A stretch of DNA of 64,000 nucleotides from contig NZ_JAMHIV010000006.1 in assembly GCF_023897065.1 (NCBI RefSeq), positions 124,001 to 188,000 on the forward strand. The letters run 5' to 3'. A program made the position numbers and the translations under genes. Origin of the DNA: Crossiella sp. SN42. Lineage in GTDB: Bacteria; Actinomycetota; Actinomycetes; Mycobacteriales; Pseudonocardiaceae. Numbering within the stretch: the stretch's first letter is position 1; each line of letters starts with the position of its first letter. The notes beneath the pieces were generated by a model that did not search any database, was not told the DNA's origin, and was given only the letters and a program-made list of their open reading frames with translations. Shown here one piece after another: positions 8,050 to 15,782 of the stretch.

Positions 8050-9917
8050 CGGTCCAGGTCACCGCCTCGAAGTAGGTCGCGGGCCGCGGCCGCGATGTGC
8101 CCGGCCGAGATCCCGGCCAGGTCGAGCTGTTCGGCGGGCGAGGCGGAACCGGGCATGGTCCGCACCGCCAGGTGCCGGGCACGATACGTGATCTCCTGCT
8201 CCGCCAGGCCCTCGAACACCGCCGCACCGAGACCGCCCTCGGGCCGGTGGTCCTCGGCGACCACCAGCCGTCCGCCGGTGGCGGCCAGCGCCCGCCGGAC
8301 CGCGGCCGTGTCACAGGGCTTCACCGAGTAGAGGTCCAGCACCCTGGCGTGGATCCCTTGTGCGGCAAGGGTATCCGCCGCGTCGAGCGCCTCGTGCACG
8401 GTCACCCCGGCGGCCGCGAGCACCACCGAGTCCCGCTCGTCCGAGCGCAGCGTCTTGGACCCGCCCACCGGGAACTGCTCGTCGCTGCCGTAGAGCACCA
8501 GCCGGGCGTTCCGGGTGATCCGCAGGTAGCAGATGCCCTCGGTGTCCAGCGCGGCCTTGGTCAGCGCCCCCGCGGAGACCGCCTCGCTGGGGTAGAGCAC
8601 CACCGAGCCGTGGATCGCGCGCAGCGCGGCCAGGTCCTCCAGCGCCATCTGGCTGGGGCCGTCCCGGCCGATCTCCACCCCGCCGTGCGAACCGGCCAGC
8701 ACCAGGTGCGACCGCGAGATCGCGGCCATCCGGACGAAGTCGTAGGCCCGGCTCAGGAACGCGCCGTAGGTGGAGACCACCGGGGTGAAACCGCGCGCGG
8801 ACAGGCCGACCGCGGTGCCCAGCATCTGCTGCTCGGCGATGTAGGTCTCGATGAACCGGCCGGGGTGCCGGGCGGCGAACCGGTCGGTGCGCATGGACAC
8901 CGTCACGTCGCCGTCGATCACCACCACCTCCGGGCGCTCGCCCAGCTCGGCCAGCGCGTCCCCGAAGGCGTCCCGGATGGCGACCAGGTCGCCGACGGCG
9001 TAGCGGGGGAGCCGGACCTCGGTCCGGGCGGGCGGCGGTGGGACCGGCCCGCGCGGCGGCGGCGGTCCGGTCAGCCGCACCCGCTCCGGCGGTTCGATCA
9101 GGGCCAGCGCGCGGCGGGCGGTGGCCTCGTCCAGGGCCGCGCCGTGCATCTCCGCGCGGTGGGTGATCTCCTCGAAGCCCTGGCCCTTCACCGTGCGCGC
9201 GACGATGGCCAGCGGCTCGGCGTTGGCGCCGGCCTGGGCGAGCGCGGCGTCCACCTGGTCGAGGTCGTGGCCGTCCACCTCGGCGACCTGCCAGCCGAAG
9301 GCGCGCAGCCGGGCCGCGTAGGTCTCGGCCGGACTCCGGTGCGGCACCGGCCCGGACTGGCCGTAGCCGTTCACGTCGATGATCGCGGTCAGGTTGGCCA
9401 GCCCGTGGATCGCGGCCTTGTCGAAGGCCTCCCACATCGAGCCCTCGGCCAGCTCGCCGTCCCCGCACAGCACCCACACCCGGTACGGGCGGCTGGCCAG
9501 CCGCGCGGCCAGCGCCATGCCGACCCCGATCGGCAGTCCCTGGCCGAGCGAGCCGGTGGCCACGTCCACCCAGGGCAGGTCGGGCGTCGGGTGGCCCTGC
9601 AACCGGGAACCGCGCTGGCGGTAGGTGGACAGCTCCTCGACCTCGATCGCGCCCGCCGCGGCCAGCACCGAGTACCAGAGCCCGGAGACGTGCCCCTTGG
9701 ACAGGACCAGCCGGTCGTTGTCCGGGTGCGCGGGATCGGCCCAGTCGTAGCGGAAGTGGCGGCTCATCAGCGTGGCGACCACATCGGCGCAGGACATCGC
9801 CGAGGTCGGATGCCCCGATCCGGCCGCGGTGCTGGTGCGGATGGCGTCCGCGCGGAGCTGGTCGGCGAGCCGGCGCAGCTGAGTCCTGGTCACTTCGCTA
9901 CCTGCGAGCTCGGTCAT
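8046..9917 (-). CDS. Transketolase, short (animal-type) form
   Basis: 623 residues with all three transketolase domains: ThDP-binding ([46 protein letters not shown]), pyrimidine-binding ([20 protein letters not shown]) and C-terminal ([17 protein letters not shown]). The length and motifs are closer to the roughly 620-residue animal enzyme than to the roughly 690-residue form typical of actinobacterial primary metabolism. It moves two-carbon ketol units between ketose and aldose phosphates. ATG at 9917 overlaps the kinase stop (ATGA); an upstream frame to 9959 is probably not translated. Its place in this operon suggests a dedicated C5/C7 or modified sugar-phosphate supply rather than housekeeping use. 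Confidence 0.87.
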   Translation of the reverse strand: MTELAGSEVTRTQLRRLADQLRADAIRTSTAAGSGHPTSAMSCADVVATLMSRHFRYDWADPAHPDNDRLVLSKGHVSGLWYSVLAAAGAIEVEELSTYRQRGSRLQGHPTPDLPWVDVATGSLGQGLPIGVGMALAARLASRPYRVWVLCGDGELAEGSMWEAFDKAAIHGLANLTAIIDVNGYGQSGPVPHRSPAETYAARLRAFGWQVAEVDGHDLDQVDAALAQAGANAEPLAIVARTVKGQGFEEITHRAEMHGAALDEATARRALALIEPPERVRLTGPPPPRGPVPPPPARTEVRLPRYAVGDLVAIRDAFGDALAELGERPEVVVIDGDVTVSMRTDRFAARHPGRFIETYIAEQQMLGTAVGLSARGFTPVVSTYGAFLSRAYDFVRMAAISRSHLVLAGSHGGVEIGRDGPSQMALEDLAALRAIHGSVVLYPSEAVSAGALTKAALDTEGICYLRITRNARLVLYGSDEQFPVGGSKTLRSDERDSVVLAAAGVTVHEALDAADTLAAQGIHARVLDLYSVKPCDTAAVRRALAATGGRLVVAEDHRPEGGLGAAVFEGLAEQEITYRARHLAVRTMPGSASPAEQLDLAGISAGHIAAAARDLLRGGDLDR

Positions 9918-10849
9918 CTCGGGTCTCCTCCCTCGGCCAGGCCGAGCAGCGGCCCGCACCGCCTCGCGATCTCCGGTCCCGGCGCGCGCGGGCCGACGTG
10001 CTCACAGGTGGCCGCGCCCGCGACCGCACCCACCACGGCGGCCTTCGCCGGGGCGAGTCCGGCGATCCGGGCGGCCACGTAGGCGCCGTGGAAGGCATCG
10101 CCCGCGCCGGTGGAGTCGACCACCGTGGCCGGGGCCGCAGGCACCTGCTCGACCCGGCCGTCCGCGTCGGCGACCACCGAGCCGCGCGCGCCGAGGGTCA
10201 CCACCACGACCTCGGGGCCGTCGGCCAGCAGCTTGCGCGCGGCGTCCTCGATCACCTCGGTGCCGGCGAACCGGACGGCCACGTGCTCGGGCACGATCAG
10301 CTCGTCGATGTCGGCCAGCGCGGCGCCGAGCCAGTCGGCGTCCTCGGCGTCGGCGAAGGTGCGCACCCCAAGTCCCTTGGCGGCCGCCAGCCCGTACCGG
10401 CTGAACTCGGCTTCCCTGCCGTCGGAGAAGAAGGCGTGGCAGCGGCGCAGCAGGCTTGGCGGCAGCTGGGTGTTGTCCGGGGTCAGCGCCGGGTTCTTCT
10501 GGGTCACGATGGTCCGTTCGCCATTTCCGTCCACCACCACCGCGGCGAAATGGTGGTCGGCGCCCGGCACCAGAATCGAGCCTTCGACCGCGCAGCCGTG
10601 GTCGAGCAGGAAACGGCGGTGCTGTTCGCCGTCGGGATCGGCGCCAAAACGGCCGACGAAGTTGGTGCGCAGGCCGAGTGCGCTCATCACCAGGCAGGCG
10701 TTGGTCGCCTCCCCGCCGACCGCCCTGGCCAGCTCGTGCGCCACCTGCTTGTGGCCGGGGTGGAGCGCCGCGCCGATGCGCAGGGTGTAGTCGATCGTGG
10801 CATTTCCGACGACCACCACGTCGTAGCGCGTTTCCGGTGGACTCGTCAT
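9914..10849 (-). CDS. PfkB-family (ribokinase-like) sugar or nucleoside kinase
   Basis: 311 residues. The N-terminal signature VGGEATNACLVMSALGLRTNFVGRFGADPDG is the PfkB motif 1, and DSTGAGDAFHGAY is motif 2 with the catalytic Asp and anion hole. The family phosphorylates ribose, fructose, adenosine, tagatose-6-phosphate and similar substrates; the substrate here is unknown. First gene of the minus-strand operon; coupled to transketolase by an ATGA overlap. A kinase feeding a phosphorylated sugar to a transketolase is a coherent step. The ATG at 10849 is preferred to a GTG at 10858. Confidence 0.83.
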   Translation of the reverse strand: MTSPPETRYDVVVVGNATIDYTLRIGAALHPGHKQVAHELARAVGGEATNACLVMSALGLRTNFVGRFGADPDGEQHRRFLLDHGCAVEGSILVPGADHHFAAVVVDGNGERTIVTQKNPALTPDNTQLPPSLLRRCHAFFSDGREAEFSRYGLAAAKGLGVRTFADAEDADWLGAALADIDELIVPEHVAVRFAGTEVIEDAARKLLADGPEVVVVTLGARGSVVADADGRVEQVPAAPATVVDSTGAGDAFHGAYVAARIAGLAPAKAAVVGAVAGAATCEHVGPRAPGPEIARRCGPLLGLAEGGDPR

Positions 10850-10914
10850 GGAAAGCACCCTGCCGGAGCGGGCGGAGAGCGCGCAAACACGTCGATTCGC
10901 CTTACGCTCGCCGG

Positions 10915-11373
10915 GTGCGCGTCCTCCATTGCCCTGATCCCGTCGAGTCGGTCACCAGCGGTCCGCGCCTATTCCTGGCCGGTCCTTCACCGCGGAACTC
11001 CACCGCGTCCTGGCGCGATGAGGCCTGCGCCCATCTGCGGAAGGTCCAGTTCGCCGGAGTGGTGCTGCACCCGCAGTCCCGGCCGGGCGAACCGGCCGTT
11101 CCGGTCGAGGTGCAGTTGCGCTGGGACTGGCAGGCCGGCGCGCACGCCGACGCGATCGTGTTCTGGATTCCCCGGGTTTTGCCGGAACTGCCCGGCCTGA
11201 CCTCCAATTTCGAGTTCGGCCTCTGGGCCCGTTCCGGCAAGGCCGTGCTGGGCGCGCCGCCGGAAGCCGCCGAGATGGCCTATCTCCGCGGCACCGCCGA
11301 GCTGTTCGGCGTGCCCCAGGCCGAGACCCTGCCGGACGCACTCGACCAGGCGCTCCTGGTGCTGGCCGCCTAA
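10915..11373 (+). CDS. Nucleoside 2-deoxyribosyltransferase-like protein
   Basis: 152 residues with the compact Rossmann-like fold of the Nuc_deoxyrib_tr2 family. PRLFLAGPSP is the first strand and loop, ADAIVFWIPR the second, and SNFEFGLWARSGKAVLGAP supplies the conserved glutamate region. GTG start at 10915, found by frame from the stop; no strong ribosome site. It is divergent from the kinase operon, and its stop overlaps the APH stop. These proteins cleave or exchange N-glycosidic bonds of nucleosides or related molecules; a role in the neighbouring pathway is speculation. Confidence 0.7.
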   Translation: MRVLHCPDPVESVTSGPRLFLAGPSPRNSTASWRDEACAHLRKVQFAGVVLHPQSRPGEPAVPVEVQLRWDWQAGAHADAIVFWIPRVLPELPGLTSNFEFGLWARSGKAVLGAPPEAAEMAYLRGTAELFGVPQAETLPDALDQALLVLAA

Positions 11374-12137
11374 TCCGCGAGCCGGTTCGCTTCCAGATAG
11401 GCGATATCCCGTTCGTAGAGCAGGTGGTGGCCGAGCTCGAGCACCCGCTGCTGCGCCGGATCGCCATTCCCGGCCCGGGTCACGATGAACTCGACCATTT
11501 CCCGAAGCCGCAGGACGGCCGTCGCGGCCACCTGGCCAGGGGTGATCTCGTCCATTCCGTAGGCCGCCACGAACAACGTCAGCCGCCTGCGCTGTTCGGC
11601 GAGACCCGGATAGGGCACATCGTGATTATCCGGGTCGGTCAGCGGCACGAACCGGTAGGCCGTGTACGCCAGATCCCACACCCTAGGACCGGGGGAGACC
11701 GTGTCGAAGTCGATGACCCCGGAAAGCCGATCTCCCTCGAACATCAGGTTGTACGGGGCGAAATCGTTGTGGCACAGCACTTCCACCGGTTCGTGCGCGG
11801 GCAGCTGCCAGACCGCGTCGTCCGGTGGCCGGAAGTCGGCGGTGGCCTCGTGGTAGTCGCGCAGCAGCTCCGCGACCGCGATGAGGGTGCGGTCGCTGAG
11901 CACGTGCGCGGGCAGCGGGTAGTGCGCCGCCGCGCCCGGCAGCAGGCTGATCACCTCCCGGCCCTGCTCATCCAGGCCCAGCGCTTCCGGTGCGCGGTCG
12001 AACCCGCGCCGCCGCAGGTGGTCGAGCAGCGCGTGCACCGAGGGGGTCCACGGCCCGGCGGCCCGCCGGACCGTGTCACCCACTTTCACCACGCTGGTCA
12101 TGTTGCCGCCGGTGAGGATTTCTTCCACGAGCGCCAC
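11370..12137 (-). CDS. Aminoglycoside phosphotransferase (APH)-family kinase
   Basis: 255 residues. The kinase loop HNDFAPYNL (catalytic Asp, Mg-binding Asn) and IDFDTVSPG (DFG equivalent) are intact. The N-terminal part, EEILTGGN then VVKVGDTVRRAAGPWTPSVHALL, is conserved in a large actinobacterial APH subfamily, which favours the GTG start at 12137 over ATG 12101. It starts 6 nt past the StrR-like regulator stop, so they are probably co-transcribed. Members act on aminoglycosides, homoserine, choline or unknown small molecules. Next to an amino-sugar type cluster it is a good self-resistance candidate, but many genomes carry such kinases in ordinary places. Confidence 0.8.
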   Translation of the reverse strand: MALVEEILTGGNMTSVVKVGDTVRRAAGPWTPSVHALLDHLRRRGFDRAPEALGLDEQGREVISLLPGAAAHYPLPAHVLSDRTLIAVAELLRDYHEATADFRPPDDAVWQLPAHEPVEVLCHNDFAPYNLMFEGDRLSGVIDFDTVSPGPRVWDLAYTAYRFVPLTDPDNHDVPYPGLAEQRRRLTLFVAAYGMDEITPGQVAATAVLRLREMVEFIVTRAGNGDPAQQRVLELGHHLLYERDIAYLEANRLAD

Positions 12138-12142
12138 CCTAA

Positions 12143-13117
12143 CTATTCTTCCGGCGGGGTCTCCAGCCGACGGTTGATCTCCTTCCACGCTTCCGCGTAG
12201 TACTGGGCGAGTTTGGCCACCGGATCGGAACAATGCGCGGGCAGGCCGTCGATCGCGCTGTACAGGCTGTGCAGCGCACCGGCTTGCAGGTGAATCCAGC
12301 GCAGCAGCGTCCGGCCCGAACTGGTCAGCCGCAAACTCGGATCGCTGTTCATGCTCTGCACGATCGCGCCGATCCGCGCCAGCCGCGAAGAATCCTCCTC
12401 CGCCGCCGCGACCGCCGGTCCGGCGGGCTTGCGCCGGGCGACCGGATCCTCACCCCGGTTCAGCCGCATCCGCACATCGCGCGCGGTGGACAGCGAAATC
12501 CCGGCCTCCTTGGCGATCTGCCGCAACGAGGCGTCCGGGTTGTCCCGGACAAACCGGGAGGCGCGAATCCGGCCAGCCGCCGGACTGATCGGCCGGACCC
12601 GGCCGTCCGCGCCGATCCGGGTGTTCGACTGCGCAATTCCGGGATTCGAACGGGCCCGGATCGTGGCCACCGTGCGCGGCGACAGTCCGGTGGTGCCGCC
12701 GACCACCCGATCCGACCATTCCGGGGTGGCCGCGATGATCCGCTCCGCCGCGGCCCGCCGATCCGCCAGGGTCAGCGGCAGGCCGTGCATGGTGTTGAGC
12801 CGCACGGCCAGCACAAATGCTTCGGCTTCACTGCCTTCGAAGAATTCCGCCTCGATCTCGGTCCGCCGCAGCAGGATCGCGGCCCGCACCCGGTGCACGC
12901 CGTCGATCACCCGCAGGGACGGCCAGTGCACCAGAATCGGCGGCAGCGCACCCGCCGAACCGGCCAGTTTCGCCACGTGCTCGGCATCGGCCCCGGCCGA
13001 CCGCGGCGAATCCCGCAAGCTCAGACTGCTGATCGGCACGATCCGAGTGCGGCCGCCAGCCCGGACCGGACTCGTCAAATGTTCCGCTCGCTCCAGTTGC
13101 CCGACGTCGTCCTGCAC
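12143..13117 (-). CDS. StrR-family ParB-like cluster regulator
   Basis: 324 residues. The N-terminal ParB/Srx-like domain reads VPISSLSLRDSPRSAGAD, LPPILVHWPSLRVIDGVHRVRAA, AEAFVLAVRLNTMHGLPLTLADRRAAAERII, the pattern of pathway activators StrR (streptomycin), Bbr/Tei15* (glycopeptides) and NovG. Two helix-turn-helix stretches follow (GLSPRTVATIRARS; ASLRQIAKEAGISLSTARDV). These proteins almost always sit in antibiotic clusters and bind inverted repeats near target operons. GTG start with a good GGGGAGG site. It strongly supports reading the block to its left as a secondary-metabolite locus. No classical StrR box was seen by eye. Confidence 0.85.
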   Translation of the reverse strand: MQDDVGQLERAEHLTSPVRAGGRTRIVPISSLSLRDSPRSAGADAEHVAKLAGSAGALPPILVHWPSLRVIDGVHRVRAAILLRRTEIEAEFFEGSEAEAFVLAVRLNTMHGLPLTLADRRAAAERIIAATPEWSDRVVGGTTGLSPRTVATIRARSNPGIAQSNTRIGADGRVRPISPAAGRIRASRFVRDNPDASLRQIAKEAGISLSTARDVRMRLNRGEDPVARRKPAGPAVAAAEEDSSRLARIGAIVQSMNSDPSLRLTSSGRTLLRWIHLQAGALHSLYSAIDGLPAHCSDPVAKLAQYYAEAWKEINRRLETPPEE

Positions 13118-13395
13118 GTAGACCGCCTCCCCAGCGCCGTCTCGTGTGGCCTAACCGCTAGCAGAAAGAACGTTTGCGCGACAGCCCCAAGTGCATCCCC
13201 AGTTCTGATCTCCCCAACGGAGCCGGTCCGAAACCGAACCGTGATAAGAACCAGACGTAACCTACCCGCCAGGCCACTGTCAAGACTGGTTACGGTGATC
13301 GGGTTTGGCCGAGATCAGCAACGAATGGCCGGTATCCAGCGGGTTTCGCGTGTGCGTGAATTTAGTCCGGCACCGGCATTCGCGACACCGGACAA
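13118..13395. promoter_or_regulatory. Intergenic upstream region of the StrR-like gene
   Basis: 278 nt without a convincing gene. On the minus strand a consensus -35 hexamer TTGACA lies at 13284-13279. A weak GTAACC/GGTTAC inverted pair (13257-13262 and 13288-13293) surrounds it and could be an autoregulatory site. The rest is rather AT-richer than its surroundings but shows nothing else I can name. Confidence 0.35.
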
Positions 13396-14169
13396 CTAAG
13401 CCGCACCCCGGATGACCTCCACCAAGCTCGCGAAGCTGGCCGAGCCGAAACCAGCCGCGACACCCCGCGCGGTCAGCGACTCCACCAGCCGCGGCAACGC
13501 CGGGTCCAGCCCGCGCTCCTCGCTGGCCCGCACCAGGTTCGCCATCAGCGGCCAGTCCAGCTCCAGCCACTCCTGCTCGCCCGGATACGCACCGTGATCC
13601 ACCTGTTCTGCGTAGTCGGCGACAACTTCGGAGACGGTGCCGCGCAGCCACCGGGTGAGCATCGGCGTGACCTCGCTCGCCCGCACCCCGTCCGCGGTGA
13701 GCAGCGCGGCGGTGTGCAGGTAGCCGATGAGCGTGGCCCAGGCGAAGTTGAGCAGCGCGATGTCGTAGAGGGCCGCCGTGCCCGGATCCGCGCCGAGATA
13801 GGTCGCGTTACCCAGCCGCTCCAACACTGCTCGGTGCTTCTCGAACACCGCCGCGTCCCCGCTGTAGACCAGCTCCGTCTCCGGCCTGCCCACGTGCTCG
13901 GGATGGGCCATCAGCGCCCCGTCGAGGTACCGCCCACCCCTGGCCGCCACCCGCGAGGCGGTCTCCCGCGCCTGCCCGCTGGTGCCTGAGGTGAGGTTGA
14001 CCAGGTCCCGCCCACCAAGATCCCGCGCCAGCAACGCCCACAGCTCCTCGTGGTCCGCCGCACACAACACCACCAACCCCGCGTCGAACGAGTCGCCGGC
14101 CACCACCCCCAGTGCCCCGGCCAACCCAGTCCCACGGGCATTGACCCCCACCACCGCAACCTGCTCCAC
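13396..14169 (-). CDS. Imine-reductase-like oxidoreductase lacking part of its Rossmann fold
   Basis: 257 residues. From LVVLC onward it follows the NADPH imine reductase / 6-phosphogluconate-dehydrogenase-like family: LVNLTSGTSGQARE, YLDGALMAHPEHVG, TYLGADPGTAALYDIALL and the C-terminal helical domain. The N-terminus runs from VAVVGVNARGTGLAGALG directly to GDSFDAGLVVLC. The second strand with the usual cofactor-selecting NR(S/T) motif, about 30 residues, is missing, so cofactor binding may be lost or altered. GTG start with GGAGGAC just upstream. Divergent from a TetR gene with an operator in the shared promoter, so probably repressed by it. Confidence 0.78.
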   Translation of the reverse strand: MEQVAVVGVNARGTGLAGALGVVAGDSFDAGLVVLCAADHEELWALLARDLGGRDLVNLTSGTSGQARETASRVAARGGRYLDGALMAHPEHVGRPETELVYSGDAAVFEKHRAVLERLGNATYLGADPGTAALYDIALLNFAWATLIGYLHTAALLTADGVRASEVTPMLTRWLRGTVSEVVADYAEQVDHGAYPGEQEWLELDWPLMANLVRASEERGLDPALPRLVESLTARGVAAGFGSASFASLVEVIRGAA

Positions 14170-14180
14170 ATGTCCTCCAA

Positions 14181-14209
14181 CCTACAAAACGTAACCTACG
14201 TTCTGTAGG
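14181..14209. promoter_or_regulatory. TetR operator in the divergent promoter
   Basis: CCTACAAAACGTA (14181-14193), spacer ACC, then TACGTTCTGTAGG (14197-14209): a near-perfect 29-bp palindrome with one mismatch. It covers the promoters of both the TetR gene and the reductase gene. A -10 like TAGGAT (14206-14211) places the TetR start site at about the ATG at 14218, which implies a leaderless mRNA. Confidence 0.8.
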
Positions 14210-14217
14210 ATAAGCGC

Positions 14218-14907
14218 ATGGCAGACCAACGCCTCAACCGCCAGGACCGCCGCAGGCAGCTCCTGGACACCGCCACCGAGATCATCGCCACCGAGGGCGC
14301 CGCCGCCCTGACCCTGGTCCGCCTCGCCGAACGCGCCCGCGTCTCCCGCCCCGTCGCCTACGACCACTTCACCACCAGAGAGGGCCTGCTCCTGGCCCTG
14401 TACCGGGACTACGACGAGCAGCTGAGCGAGGCCATGCGCGCAGCGCGGACCCGGGCAGGCTCACTCCACCAGGTGGCCACCGCGGTCGTCACGGCCTACG
14501 TGGACGGCCTGCTCGCCGCGGGCCCCGAATGCGCGGAGATCAAAGCGGCCCTCTCCGGCCACCCGGAAACCCGCCACTTCCGCCACCAGTCGGAGCAGCT
14601 GTACCGGGACGAGCTCCGCGCGGCCTTCCGCCCCTTCGCCCCAGCCACCCCACCGATCGTCACCGGCCTGTTCCACGCCCTGGACGGCCTGGCCACCGCG
14701 GCGGCCGAGGGCAGGACAACCCGGGCCAAGGCGGTGACGGCGGCGGTCACCATCGTGCTCAGCACACTGGGCTCGGCGGATCAGGGCGGCGGCGGCAGTT
14801 CCACCAGAACCTCCGCCACGCCATCGAGCAGTTCGGGCTCGGGCCGCCCGGACAGCGGCTCCACCTCGGCGACGACCACCAGCTTCCCGTCCCGCCGCGA
14901 GTCGTAG
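14218..14907 (+). CDS. TetR-family repressor with a low-complexity tail
   Basis: 229 residues. The N-terminal HTH (LDTATEIIATEGAAALTLVRLAERARVSRPVAYDHFTTREGLLLALY) is typical TetR/AcrR; the ligand-binding helices run to about residue 190 (AVTIVLSTLGSADQ). The last 40 residues (GGGGSS..., Ser/Thr/Pro-rich) are unlike TetR proteins and lie antisense to a coding-like remnant on the minus strand, so the natural stop may have been lost. There is no ribosome site before ATG 14218. Expected to bind the palindrome at 14181 and repress itself and the reductase. Confidence 0.82.
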   Translation: MADQRLNRQDRRRQLLDTATEIIATEGAAALTLVRLAERARVSRPVAYDHFTTREGLLLALYRDYDEQLSEAMRAARTRAGSLHQVATAVVTAYVDGLLAAGPECAEIKAALSGHPETRHFRHQSEQLYRDELRAAFRPFAPATPPIVTGLFHALDGLATAAAEGRTTRAKAVTAAVTIVLSTLGSADQGGGGSSTRTSATPSSSSGSGRPDSGSTSATTTSFPSRRES

Positions 14908-14985
14908 TACCGCCGCACCGGCAATGTGTCGCGATTGGCGGCGAGGCTGGTGAGGGCGGCGAGCGTGTGTCGGTCATCGCCATCG
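14781..14985 (-). pseudogene. Decayed gene fragment antisense to the TetR tail
   Basis: A minus-strand frame ends at TGA 14781-14783 and reads as plausible protein for about 65 codons (...RRYYDSRRDGKLVVVAEVEP...LLDGVAEVLVELPPPP). It has no ATG or GTG at its head and a stop just upstream; the first usable GTG is at 14918. I do not recognise the family. It looks like the 3' remnant of a lost gene. Confidence 0.4.
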
Positions 14986-15343
14986 CGCCCACGCCACCGA
15001 CACGATCATGGTGTCGCCCCGCCCGCCATCGAGACGGCCAAGGCAGGGCGACTCGCGCGAGGCAGCCACTTCCCGGACTGGTCGCGCGGTAGTGCGCCAG
15101 AACAACCGGAAAGACGCCAACCGGTCCGGAACAACACAAAACCGCAGGTAGGAAACCCAGGTAAACCACGAGGAGCGAAAGATCAAGACGAGCGGAGAAC
15201 CACGGCGACACCCCCGCGAAGCGACCGGGGGTCCGGGGGCAGAGCCCGCCGGGCGGGGTCCGGGGGTCGCACCCCCGGTGTGATGAATCGAGTCGCCCCG
15301 GCGAAGCGCGCAGCGCGAGCAGGGGCGACCCAGGCGACGGAAT
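14986..15343. other. Non-coding hairpin-rich stretch beside the tRNA
   Basis: No convincing gene. It holds two copies of GGGGTCCGGGGG, an 8-bp hairpin CCGGGGGT-CGC-ACCCCCGG (15260-15278), and an inverted repeat GTCGCCCC (15292-15299) / GGGGCGAC (15322-15329). Some of these could terminate the tRNA transcript on the minus strand; the rest resembles intergenic repeat sequence. Confidence 0.4.
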
Positions 15344-15416
15344 GGGGCCGGTGGGAGTCGAACCCACACTGGCACGGACCTAAACCGTGTGCCTCTGCCA
15401 ATTGGGCTACGGCCCC
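15344..15416 (-). tRNA. tRNA-Leu-like, anticodon UAG, short variable arm
   Basis: A 73-nt cloverleaf reads cleanly on the minus strand: 7-bp acceptor GGGGCCG/CGGCCCC; 3-bp D stem GCC/GGC with the GG of the D loop; anticodon stem CACGG/CCGTG around loop TTTAGGT; 5-nt variable region CCAGT; T stem GTGGG/CCCAC with TTCGACT. The discriminator is A and CCA is not encoded. Anticodon UAG and the 3-bp D stem suggest leucine, but normal bacterial tRNA-Leu has a long variable arm, which is missing here. Confidence 0.85.
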
Positions 15417-15534
15417 GTCGGCGTACAGCCTAACCGGCGACACCTGCCGGGTGGAGGCGGACTGGGTGACGCGGCGTGGCGGGTTGGGGCTACCGTGATC
15501 CCGCGTCAGACATTCGTCCTGCGAGGAGGGACCT

Positions 15535-15756
15535 GTGGCTCGGGATCCGGAGAGCATTCAGCGTGACATCGAGCAGGCGCGGGACTCGCTGGCCGCGACC
15601 TTGGACGAGCTGGCGGTGCGGGCGAATCCGAAGAAGTTCGTGGATGAGTCCAAGGCCGCGGTGAAGTCCAAGCTGGACGACCCGCGGATCAAGTACTCCT
15701 TGATCGCCTTTGGCGTGCTGGTGGTGCTCGCGCTGGTGCGCAAGATCTTCCGCTGA
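15535..15756 (+). CDS. DUF3618 small membrane protein
   Basis: 73 residues. The N-terminal block RDPESIQRDIEQARDSLAATLDELAVRANP is the DUF3618 signature found across actinobacteria. One transmembrane helix follows near the C-terminus (YSLIAFGVLVVLALV), then a basic tail. Function unknown; probably membrane-anchored with an amphipathic cytoplasmic helix. GTG start at 15535 with a strong GAGGAGGG site 6 nt upstream. Monocistronic. Confidence 0.88.
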   Translation: MARDPESIQRDIEQARDSLAATLDELAVRANPKKFVDESKAAVKSKLDDPRIKYSLIAFGVLVVLALVRKIFR

Positions 15757-15782
15757 GTGGGGCCGGGCCTGCTGCCGCGGGG

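Noticed and set aside
2404-13117. Reading the block as an AHBA/aminoshikimate cluster
   Set aside because: The transketolase, kinase, HAD, aminotransferase and oxidoreductase recall rif genes, but there is no aminoDHQ synthase, AHBA synthase or aminoDAHP synthase.
2404-13117. Reading the block as a validamycin- or acarbose-type cluster
   Set aside because: No valiolone synthase, epimerase or nucleotidyltransferase is present in the window; only the GT20 and general functions match.
12233-13399. Plus-strand frame opposite the StrR-like gene
   Set aside because: The opposite strand has a clear ParB/StrR domain, ribosome site and HTH; this frame is Arg/Pro-rich without motifs.
15183-15343. CRISPR-like or tandem repeat array
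   Set aside because: Short GC repeats are few, irregular and lack equal spacers; they are hairpin arms.
14974-15375. Minus-strand frames across the tRNA
   Set aside because: They read through the tRNA cloverleaf and have no ribosome site or motif.
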